This document shows positions 13,601 to 25,600 of a stretch of DNA of 64,000 nucleotides, piece by piece. Both the position numbers and the translations under genes were made by a program. The stretch's first letter is position 1; every line of letters starts with the position of its first letter. The stretch comes from Acanthococcus lagerstroemiae (taxonomy: Eukaryota; Arthropoda; Insecta; Hemiptera; Eriococcidae): contig CM063107.1 of NCBI GenBank assembly GCA_031841125.1, forward strand, positions 23,206,499-23,270,498, read 5' to 3'. The notes below the pieces were generated by a model. That model made no database searches. It saw only the letters and a list, made by a program, of their open reading frames with translations, and had not been told where the DNA came from.

Positions 13601-16600
13601 GGGTAGCGCGTTGGTCTCAGAATCCGGAGGTTCCGGGTTCGAGCCCATGTAGCAACTCGCCAGACTTTTCGACCTAGGCTGGTTTTTCGGCCAGAAGGGA
13701 AGAGGGCTAAGGCAGCCCTAACAGCCTCCCCGACGTCTCTGAAGTAATGCTCGAAAGGGCGGATTCCAGGACTCGGGTGGAGAGCAAATTAGAAAAGAGG
13801 GTTCCTTCAGGTCGACGTACGAAACTTTCGTCAACCGTATTTATAAAGATTCTTTTTCGAAAAGAAATCGTTTAGGGAAACTAGGGTGCTACCCTACAAC
13901 ATTGTAACGAATTCCTTCCTGAAAAGGATTTCTTTATTTTTTCTATGAATACAGCTCATGACGTATACGTACATAATATGTAAGGTAAAGTGCCCTAATA
14001 AGGCCCGGTCTCCGTAATAAGGCCAAATGTACCGATCTCGAAGAGTATACAAGCGTTAATGTGGGGATCTGGCTGCTGAAGAATGTTGGGTCAGTATGTG
14101 GCAATACTGTGAAGTTGTTCTTATCGTGGAACTCCAGTTAGGAGCCACGAAATAGACGCTCGAAATTTTTATATGGTAAAATTTAGCTTGAACATATTTT
14201 GTCGTGAGAAATGAAGCTCACTTGAGCTAAATACCTAAGTATAATTCAACGACGAATGAATGATGACATTTTGTAGTACATACAATTAGCAACCGAATAC
14301 AAAAAAAAAATTCCAAAAAGTAATTCAGTGCTGAGAAATTTGCGTTTTCGGTGAAGATGTGAAGTTCCCCAATAAAGCCCAATAACTCATGGTAAGATAA
14401 GGCTTCATTAGGTTTTAGGTTGGACCCTATTAAGTTGTAGATTTCACCATCTTCTTGCGTTGCCACACATACCAAGACGAAGAGATGAGGGCTGAGTGAA
14501 GAGGAAGCGCGTCCGGCTGTGGGGCACCCAAATTCCAGATTAGTGCTGGGAGCGTTATAACATCGGTCAGTAGGGGGCCCCATGGTAGCCTTTGTAGGAC
14601 AGCGCGCAGTGGAAGCGGAACAGCGGAATAGGGGCTCGAGCCAGCCTCAATGCGTCCCTCCGGCCACTGATGCGATACTCGAAAGAAGAGTAGTTTACGG
14701 GGTCGGGGGTGCGGTGTCTCAGGGGTCACTTTGGCATGCGTGCATCGCTATACGTCCTACCACAAATATTAGGTTGTATACTGAGTCTTATTAGGTTTTA
14801 GGTTGGGCCTTATTACGGTACACATGTTTGTAATAAGGGCTGAGACACCACCATTTTAAAATGAGGATTAGGGAGCTGTAATGCATTGTATGGAAGTTTT
14901 GAGCGTGTCAGTTTGTCCTTTGTACTTTCATCTTAAAATAATGGAAAACTATCAATTGGAATGCCGTTATGAACAAATTACAAAAAGTGGGCCTTGTTAA
15001 AGCATTTTACCTCACATATAAGTGGCTTGCGTAGCGCCATGCTTGCATCATTTAACGTTTCACAGTACATCTCCATGAAGGCGCTGGGTATGCAACTTAT
15101 AGGTCACCAATTTGAAATTTCTCGTTCTAGTTGAATGATCTGAGGTGTTTTAAAATTTAATTAAATCATTCTTTCTGAAGTTGGAATAATATTGAAAACA
15201 ATAAAACCATAATCATGCACTGTTAGACCAATTAAAAAACTAAAGGATTTTTTCGGTTATTATTTGGAGAAGTAAATTTTTCTAAGAATTTCTGCAAGGA
15301 GAACAGAGTGATCGATGAGTATCCCCGTTGAGGTGGGAAGCCCCAAATTGAGGTCGAAAACACCCTTTAGTTCATCGGAAAACCTCAAGCTGTGGTAGAA
15401 ACGCCCCACATTTAAAATTTCGATTTTTGTTTTTTGCTAACTTTATGTAAAAACTCCTCAGAAATCGACTGAAAGTGATTTCAGGCCGCTAAAGTCGAAA
15501 TTGACCGAGACATTCCATTCTGAAAGTAGTGAAGTCGAATTTTTAAACAAGTTTTCAAACTGTAATCGCTTTTCCTGTAAATTTTCATTTTTGGCCGAAT
15601 GGCCTTTTACTAGACTATCGTCGGAGATGCCCAAATTGAAGGAAAGGAAAACTCATGCTGAGGAGATTTTTTTTTTAATTTTTTAAAATAACAGCCAAAC
15701 AAACGCTTTTCCACAAGCCATGAGTAATTCCGACACATTCACTATCAGTTCCCAAAACCGTCTCCATTACTCTATGGATGCATTAATTAATTATTATTTT
15801 TGTGCTGTTGTATTTTCAAACTATCAATTAAAATAAAACGTTTCTGACTTTCAGGTTTTCCCTCTTAACGGTGTCAATTCCGTTTCCGTAGTGTTACATT
15901 CGCATTCGGCGGCGAGAAAAATGAGACTTCGTCATTTTCGACAAGGGGAAGAACTACCGCCCATCGTACAGGTAGCTCAGTTTTTTCCCTCGTATGTAAT
16001 ACAGGGGGCCCACATTTTGCGCATCAGATGGAATTTCGTTTAAATGTCTGTACTCTATCAACAGAAACGGGGGCACCCTGTAAAATCCTGCTCCGAGAAG
16101 TGTTCTTACCGCCATCGAGCATCTAAAATTTCAACAATGCACGATGATTAACTGGTTTATTCGAGACATCGAAATTCGACGTCTAATGATGCGTTCGTCA
16201 AGTAAAATTTGTGTGGGACTTCTATTTTTATTTCTTTCGTCAAGTTTTTGGTTCCATAAATCGTTTTCTCGCATATTATTCGATCCGATTCTACGAGAAC
16301 AGTTTTGAAAAGAATTTAATTGGCTGGAAAAATACCGTGATCGTTCGTAAATATTTGCAAGTTTATAAAGGAAACCCACATTACTGCGACATTTTCGTTG
16401 AATTAAAATAGAACATAATATATATTTTAATTGATTTATACAGTTCTTCAACTCGACAACAATTAATTAATGTAACATTTTGTTTATGGAAAGGATGAAC
16501 ATTATGACTTCAACTATCAACAGTCCAGGGAGCTATCTAGAGAAGTGACGATATTTCCTGGAGATGAACTGGTTACCGAATGTACATATAACACTATGAA

Positions 16601-19600
16601 TCGGACCCATCCTACACAGGTGAGTTCATACTGTCTTCATTAGACGCTTTTGTACCATTATTTTACAAGTATAGATGATCTGCATGAACATTCAAGTATA
16701 CATGAAGTTGGGCAATTTAATGTAGATTATTGTTAGTTACAAGCAGTCTGGGTGGATAGCCTAATTTAGAGGAAATACACCCTCCACCAAGTGAAGGGAG
16801 TAAATAAGACTCAGAATAAACTTGTCCTGGGTGATGCGACATAACATACCTACTAGAAGTTTCACATCATATCTTTTTTGGACGAGTCTATGATCAGCTT
16901 CTTCCAAAAATTTCGAAAACTATCGATTTTCTTGAGGGATGTTCTGAATAACAAAATTTTGAATTCCAACAATTAACACGTATTCAATTCAAGGTCCCTA
17001 CATTTAATACAAGAAATACTGATCTATTTGTAACAAGTAGAGGCTCAGCATCAAGTATGGACAATACTCGGGCATTATATAATAATATCACCCAAAAAAA
17101 ACCTGGGATCGACATATTTTATTCTTCGTGAGCAGGAGACAGTATATCTCATCAGTCATTAAAGTACTCGATGGTATGTAGGTTCTAGTCTCTGCAGTTT
17201 TTTCCCTTATATCACACAAGTGTGGTTTTAGGCTTCCACATTTGAAATTGTTTTGATTCAACTCCCTCTCCCCGTGCAACATCATCGACCCAGAAACCTC
17301 TAGTGTTGATGCATTCGAAACCATCATTTGATTTTCCGGAACTTTTTTTTACATTTTTCCGGGATCTCCTGGCATTGACAAGGCATGCGGATTGAATCGT
17401 GAGTCATGTTAACAGTTAGTTGGTGGCTCCATCTAGTCTCTAGTATGACTGATAATTCGATCTGAACACTTCATCAGTGTCATAAGATCACATTCAAATG
17501 TAAACAAAGAATTTTTCGTACGGAAGCTGAGGATCTTTGTTTGTGACGAGTCGCATGTGACAACCTGTTTACGAATCATTTGTATGTTGAAATAGTTCAT
17601 GTTCTAGCCATCTGTGAACCAACATGGGTGTCAGGATCTCCAAGAAAATCTCAAAAATTATCCTCAGAAATGGGTTCAACGTGCCGAAAAACCATGAAAC
17701 CGCGTTTTCACACATTTAAATATACGCGTTCTTTTTCACTGCTATGTCTAATAATTGAATCTCGCTTTTTTCAAAAGTAAAAGCGGGTGCAGTGACATGT
17801 GAAAATTTTTTTTATAGGTACTTCATTGTATTATTAAAGCTGGTAAGTATTTATATAAATATTTACTTTGAATGCTAAAAACAAATAGCTAAGTTGGTCT
17901 CATTTTCGCCTACATGGGACTTTTGTTCTTTTGATTTTATGTGAAGTATTGATAAATCAAGGGGAAATTCTTTAGAAATTCGAAATGTGTTATTATCAAT
18001 CGCATTCTTAGTAAAAAAAAAAAAAAGAAGAAGAAAAAAAACTCTTTTCACTTTTTGTAATGGTTGAAATGGATCCGATCCTCGATGACGCACAAACATA
18101 CAGAGAAATCTTAATAATAAAAAAAACGAATAATACCAGGTAGGTAGTTTAATAAGTGAACGTCCTTTTCAGTTCTACCAGGAAACCTACGCAACCGACG
18201 AAAAAACTGAACACATATTCGAAATTCTCATCGTTTATTTTTACAATCCACATATTTATTTTTCACTGCAACACTTTTTTTCCCACCTATCGACTAGATG
18301 TTCGAAAGCAGCTCGTAGTACCGGCCTGGGTCCAATTATTGATGGAAGGAGCTCCAAACAGCCTTTTCAACTGTCTCTACCATATCAAATCTCTATGGAG
18401 CCAGCTGGTTCTTCAAATGCGCAAAGAAGTGGAAATCAGAGGGTGTCAAGTTGGGACTATATGGCGGATGGTCCATGATTTCCATTTGAATTTCTCAAGT
18501 TTATCCAAAGTTTTTCGCGCAATATGTCAGGTATTGTCATGTTGAAGAAGAACTCCACCAGACAATAAGCCGGGGCGTTTGCATTTTATAGTCGCTCGGA
18601 GTTCATTTAAGGTTTGACAATATCGATCGGCCTTAATTGTTGCATCATTTTGCAAAAAATCTAGGAGAATAATGCCATCCTTGTCCCAAAAAATGGTGGA
18701 CATTGTTCTCCGAGTAAACAGGTTGACCTTTGGTTTTTTGTACGCGGTAAATCGCTGTGTCTCCATTCGCATGACTGTTGCCTGCTTCCAGGAAGGGTAC
18801 TACATATTTGTGTAAGGGAATTTCAGTCGGGCACTTTTTTCTAGAGCCCAGATATCAAATTAGCTCGAATTTCTTCGCCGGCACAGTTTGCGAGTCGAGC
18901 ACTTTCCAAACTGATATCACTGAGGAACAAACGTTCTTAGTCACTCAAACATATCAGAACATAGGAAAAGGTTGCTACTTTTTATCGGCAGAAGCGCTGC
19001 TGTACTGGTTGTGTAGTTTTTCTTACAGAGCGAAAAAAGGCGTTACTTATTGAACTACCTAGTATAGAACAGTCAATGTTGCCAGATTTGGTACATCTGT
19101 ACCAGATCTGGTACATTTCAACGTTTCTGGTGCAATGTCTGGTGTTCTCAAAAATTTCGGTACGTTTTGGCACATTTTCAATATTCTCGGCAAGATTTGG
19201 TACATTTTCCGGAACGTTTTATCATGTTCGGCTCGTTTTGGTGTATTTTGGTATATTCGGTTGATTTTGACACATTTAAAAGTTTTTAACCCAAAAAGAT
19301 TTTTGCTATATTCTGGTACAATTTCGAAGGCCATATTTATTTGGTACATCTGGTACAATCTTCACACATTTCTTGCTGATACATTTTTCAACTTCTTATC
19401 TAGCAACACTAAGAACAGTCGGAAATTGACAGGAATATTCGAAACGGATACTGATACTATTGCTCGTGGATTGTCTGGACAAGAAGAACACAGAAGAAGA
19501 GAGAATGAAAGAGGGAGGAAGCAAGAGTGCAAAGAGAAGATGAAAAAGGAAATAAAAAAAAGAGTCCGACTGCTGCATGGAAGGACATTGTTACATGGAT

Positions 19601-22600
19601 ATGTCGTCCAGGCGACCGCGTTGACGCGGGTACCCTCATTCCAATGCCTTCTCTAGTCGTCTATTTTTGGGTCGCTTGGCATTCTTCATGTCTGTCTGTT
19701 GAAACGTGATGGAACGAATGACTGTATAAAGAGGAATACACAACGACGTCACAATGGTAACGTTTTATGCGGAACTTTTTTGCAGAGCATTTTTGTGGAA
19801 CGTTTTTGCGGAATTTTTCTCTTTTGTGTGGCGAATCATTAAACATAATATCCATATCAGAAAGTAGTAAGGTGTTCGCAACATACTACGTTTATTATAG
19901 GTAAACGAAGACGACTATACACAGTGTATTCAAAAAGTTCCAGGACTAATTTTGTATTATAAAACGTACAACTGGCGCTACCCGTTAGCCGACATTGGAA
20001 CTACGCAATATCATCCCTTAGCTACCCAAAATTGAAATGTCAGTGCTGTACGTAGGGACTGATTGTGTTTCTTTGAAGTGACGTGTTTTCATTACTTTGT
20101 CACAATGGAGAGGCGTGCGCACACAAATTTTGTTTCAAAGTTAGAAAAAGTGTTTCGGAAACATTCAACTTGTTAGAAATTGCGTATGAGGATGATTATT
20201 AAAACTGAGACATGGTTTTCCAGTAGTATGCGCTTGCTGGAAAATGATCTGCGAGAGGAGCGCCCTTCCACTTTCTTTTTCCGATTCTCGCGGGATTATC
20301 CGCAATGAATTTGTGCCCCCAGGCCAAAAAGTAAACGCAGCATCCTACAAAGATGCCATTGAACGATCTTTGAAGTAGATTCGACACGTGAGACCGGAAT
20401 TGTACCGCACCGGTGATTTTTTTCCTTTTGCAATAGACACAAGACAATGCGCCAGCCCGTTCCTCGACATTCGTCACTCAATTTTTGGCTCAAAAGTCAG
20501 TCACCACGATTCACCATCCGCCCTACTCACCAGATTTGGCTCGGTTAGACTTTTTTTTATTTCCTAAATAAAAAATGGCGATGATGGGAGAGCGGTTCGG
20601 AGATGTTGAGGCGATTCAAAGGAATGTGACTAGGGCTCTGAAAGCCAACCCAGAAGAAGAGTTCTCAAGATCTTTCCAGCGACTGTACGAGTACAGTAAC
20701 ATGTGTGTAGAACGAGGAGGGGATTATGCGTTGAAAACTAAATAAAAACTTTTTTTAAACTCTTTTTTTTTTTCGTGGAAAAAATTAGTCCCGGAACTTT
20801 TTGAATACACTGTGTACTCAGAGATCTTGGCCACAGGTTGGATGGTAATTATTTTATTGAACTAAATTTGGTTGGAATCGAACATTTGTACCTGTTAACG
20901 GGTATCATTTACTTTTTACTATTTCGTGTAATTATCAGCCTACATAAATGAATTAAGATTTCCTTCCATGAATGCTGACTGTGACTACTTCTTTTTGACA
21001 TAAATGAATTCGCAAAAACGATGCGAGAACGTTATCTGGGAAAATGATGTCGAGAAAACGCTAAGATATGACAAATAATGCTTTAGGGACTTACGAAGGG
21101 TCTGCAATCATACGCGGAAACTTCAGAGGACTTCAACTTACATTACAGTTATACGCAGAGGCGGACTTAGGTACTTTGCGCTCAAGGCTAACGGAAAATT
21201 TGCGCCGCTGACCAGTTATTTTTTGGAAATGACGGTAAAATCCAAAAAAATGCGACGATATAGATTCGACTCTTACTTCTTCGAATTCGAGAGCCAGATT
21301 TTCCCACAGGAGTGGGGGTCAAAGTAAGATTTTCAAGGGGAAAAGTTCAAAATTAAAGTTTTTTTTTTTAATCACAGATATCAGAGGACTATTTTCTGAA
21401 AATGAAGGTAAAATTACTGCTTGAGCGAAAATTTCTTTGAAATTCGCCTGCGAGTACCACACTCCTTATATCAGCCTGTATTCCCTTATGAGCATCACGT
21501 TCCTTGTACCAGCCTGCAAGCACTACACTCTGCTAGTGCATCATCTTGTAGGTGAGTCTGTAAGCACGGAAAAGCATTTTCATATCTGCTTCGCGGACTG
21601 CGCCGACATGAGAATGTCGTCGTCTGCTATGCTCCGTAGAGCACGTTGCGCTCCATATTTTTTGGCACGCTCATTTTTCGGACGCCATGTTCACTGGACG
21701 ATGACATTCTCATGTTGACGCGGTCGGCGAAGCGGACATGAAAATGTTCTCCCGTGTGGTTGCAGACTCACCTGCAAGGTGGTGCATCAGCAGAGCGTAG
21801 TGCTCGCAGGCTGATACAAGGAACGTGATACTCGCAAGGGAATACAAGCTGATACAAAGAGTGTGGTACTCGCAGGCGAATGAAGTGTTGAGTCAGTCAG
21901 TCAGTCAGTAGTTATTATTATTATTATTTTTCGTAACGCTCTTTTCATCAAGCTCCAAAGTAACGCTTTTTTCTGTTGTGTGCCAAAGTAAAGACATAAA
22001 AATGTCAAAATGATTTCCATGGAGATGATAATTCCTTCTCGTTACTCCTCAAATGTAACGTTTTCCCCATTTGTGTTATACCCATGGCTGAAATGTGCCA
22101 AAGTAAAGACAAGAAAATGTCAAAATATATTTCCATGAAATGATTATTTCATTCCTCCTCAAATGTAACGCGTAAAACGTCACGCATAAAAGTAACGTTG
22201 TTCCGGTTTGTGTGCCAAAGTAAAGGCATGAAAAAGTCAAAAAATAGTAAAAAATGTTTGGCTCGCTTTGTTCGCGATTTGCCTATAAGTGCCTTCTATC
22301 CATGGAAAAATTGTTTTTCCTCTACTGCTAGAAGGGTGGTTTCAAGCCACACTACTATGCATGTCTTCGCGCTGCCATTTCTTTATTCTTTCCTTTTCTT
22401 TTTTTTTCTTTTTTGTTTTCAAAAATTTTGCGCCGAGGCTTCAGCCTAGTCAGCCTTATGGGAAATCTGACTCTGCAGTTACGTGAACGTTGTGCATAAA
22501 ATAATAGAAAAAAACTTGACACAGAAAGAAAATGGACACCCAAAATGTAAATACAACATAAGTAAATAATATATACTCTGCACTTTATATTGTAAAACTC

Positions 22601-25600
22601 AATGAACTACATGCGCACATATTGTAATTTTTTGAACTGTCTCTGCACAATAGAATTATTCCATTAATTGAATTACTCAGATCTGGCCACAATTCAATTA
22701 CAATAACTGATATTTACTGTATGTTAACGTACAAGGGTAGTAAGATTGTTATGTAGGTGTGGTGAGATTATTGTGGCCTTTAGTCAATGAATCATGGCAA
22801 GATGCACAGAGTCTAAAAACTAAGTTTCCAACGTGTTGAAATTACATTAAAATTTTACAAAGTCGCAACCCTCTGTGGAATTTTGACATGGATATGCCTA
22901 TAATGGCTCGGCACGCGAAAGAAAAAATTCTGCAGAAAACGTTCCACAAAAAACATTCTGCAGAAAAATGTTACCATCATGATGTCGTTGCGTATTCCTC
23001 TTTATGCGGTCATTCATTCTATCACATTTTGACCAGCCAATACGGAGAATGCCGAGCGATGCCGAGCGACGCCGAGAATGGACGACTAGAGAAGGCATTG
23101 GGATGCGGGCATACGCGTCAACGTGGTCACCTGGACAACATATCCATGTTGCATTGTCCTTTTGTGCAGCGGTTGGACTTTTTCTTTTTTAGGATGTATG
23201 TGTTACAGTTCAAATATTCCCGGTAAATTAATTTAGCAACTCAGGAAACTCCTTTCACGATAATACCTACATATGAAATCAGGTATTATGCCACTTCAAA
23301 ATTCATGAGGTCAGTGCTCCCTGTGGCACTTCTTGGACGGGAGAAGTCAATTTTGAAGCACAGCTTTAAAACTATTAATAAAATAATTTGATAATTATGT
23401 AGTAGGTAGTTATTAATACAAGGAGAATCGCAACAGTGGCGTAGCCAGGATTTTTCCAAGGAGGGGGATCAGCGAAATTTTGGGCGGAGGGGTACATTTG
23501 ACATGAACTGTATGTTTTTACATTGACGTATCAGTATGTTGTACTTTTCAACTTCAGTTATGTATCTGGATTTAAATTTCATTTCGCGCATTCACTGTGA
23601 TACTGCCAGCATATTAAAAAATTCTCATCTCAAGGGGGGGGGGGTGTCCATCCCCTAATCCCTCCTGGCTTCACTACTGAATCGCAATATCGCCTAAACT
23701 GCCCCGAATATGCAACACTCACGCACATATACATAGCGAATGTGGTCTATCTGTGTTCATCGGTTACGGTCAGGTTGAAGGACTTCTACGCTCCACTATT
23801 TTAAATAATTGCGTAATTTGTTCTGGAGTACAACAACAGAAGTGATGAATTTCACCATTGTGTGCTGCTTATAAAGGCTGAACCCCTCCCACATGCGCGT
23901 GACCTTTAAATGTTCTTCAGTTAAAAAAAAAATCAGCTGGAGCATTCTGGTATCTACCAGAGCAAATTCAGCCTTCCTGCGGATACTTTTCGAGAGAAAA
24001 AAATCATTTTTTGGACCACCCTAACTAGAACCTACAAATAGCCTTTCGACATTCTTCTAACTGGAAACGTTATCAATGGATTAGATATTCAGAATCAGAA
24101 CTGAGCGATATCGAATCTACGTTAGATGGCGTTTGAAATAACCGTCATTACGTTAACACTCCGTCTTCTATTTCGAAATCGTTGATAGATTACGAGGGCT
24201 TCTCCGAGCGAACTCTCAGCTCTGTATTTCATTCCCGTTCGGACAGCACGCAGATATTATACTGACACAGAAATGTTGCAGGGCCATTACTAAGCCGCAC
24301 GGGGTAATATATCGATGCGATGTCAATAAACGACAGTTTAATTTAAAATCTGCTATCTGAAATAAGCTATTTGCAGTATGTGAATCGCACGTAGAGCACT
24401 TCCCATACAAATATGAGGGTATCGTATCCCAACCTAAGGATCAATTTGAATACCTATATCATTCCAAATAAGATTCCCGTATAAAATACCTACTCGTGTA
24501 TCGTACATGTCGTTATCCTGCTTGTTTTCGCAAGCGTTTTACGATGTACGATCGCGTATGACAATTTTGGCGCTCGTAAATTACCCGACGTCGACCGATT
24601 TCCAGCCAATGAAAATGGACGCCGAACAAATGACGGTTTCCAGTCTTTCCGATAATAAATCAAACGAAACGACCAATTTGTAGATTGTAGGCGTTTGGAA
24701 TGCACAGGACTAATTAATCTTGAATGCTAATAATGAAGGACGAGAAATGAAAATGTAAATAAATAGGCTGCCGTTGAGACACGAATCTCGATTTTTAAAT
24801 TTCTTACGAAAAGAAGAGACCGCAATGGATCGTTAAACTGAAATTGAGCTTTTCAAAGTTTTCGTTACATGCTTACATCCGTTCTGCACTGCGGCAGTGT
24901 TCCGTCTCGCCCAGGATGGGGAGGAAAGAAAAATTATATCCGATAAAAATGATGAAAGACCATAAAAAAGTAATAATGCTTGAAGTTGGTAAAAAAAGAT
25001 TTAACAAAGTTTTAGCCCGTGACATTCCTACAATGAGAATACGGAATTAGGAAGTCGAGTATTCCGAAGAGTAATGTTCCGTCTCTTCTTCACGTACAGC
25101 AATATTGTAAGCAGGCATCCTCGTAACAAAATTTTCGACTATATTTGTTCAGGGCACCGGGTAAACAGTCGGGGAAATGCTGGGAAAATACAAGTGTGAA
25201 AAGTTCCGTAGTTCGGAAAACTGTTGAAAATAGGAGTTCTTAACTCGTGTGCAAGCGAGTGTATAATTCTCATTCTTCACGATGCTACACTGCATAGCAA
25301 GTGCATCGAATTAATTAATTTTTTGTGAAAAATGAAAGAGCATAAATAGGTCTGGGTGCAGGGATTTTCCACATTCCCAAGAAGGCATGCATTTATCGGC
25401 ATGCAAAAAAAAAATTGCACGCAATATCGACAGTCACATCAAAAAACAGGCCTCACAAAATGAAAATTTATTGAACGCAAAAAGTAAATATTAATTTATG
25501 CTAGTGAAAATGGAAAATTTACTGAGTTAAGAAAGCCTTCTTCGCTTTCGCAGGCCGTCCTTTTTTGACTTTCTGATCCAGAGGAACATTTTTTGCAGTG

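Larger units (their letters stand above)
21163..22483. mobile_element. Possible hAT-like composite element
   Basis: The left end CAGAGGCGGACTTAGG and the reverse complement of the right end (CAGAGTCAGATTTCCC) resemble each other, and both are followed by GGC...GCGCCG-type blocks. Flanks CAGTTATACG and CAGTTACG could be a decayed duplication. It contains the 440-bp palindrome and a tandem array. Moderate support only. Confidence 0.45.

Noticed and set aside
13586..13660. Functional tRNA-Leu gene
   Set aside because: The acceptor stem cannot form and the sequence continues into a SINE-like body.
16131..16451. 106-codon minus and 66-codon plus ORFs in intron 5
   Set aside because: They overlap each other, show no family match and lie in a short intron next to a confirmed exon.
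18156..18545. 129-codon + strand ORF
   Set aside because: It is the antisense of the mariner transposase fragment.
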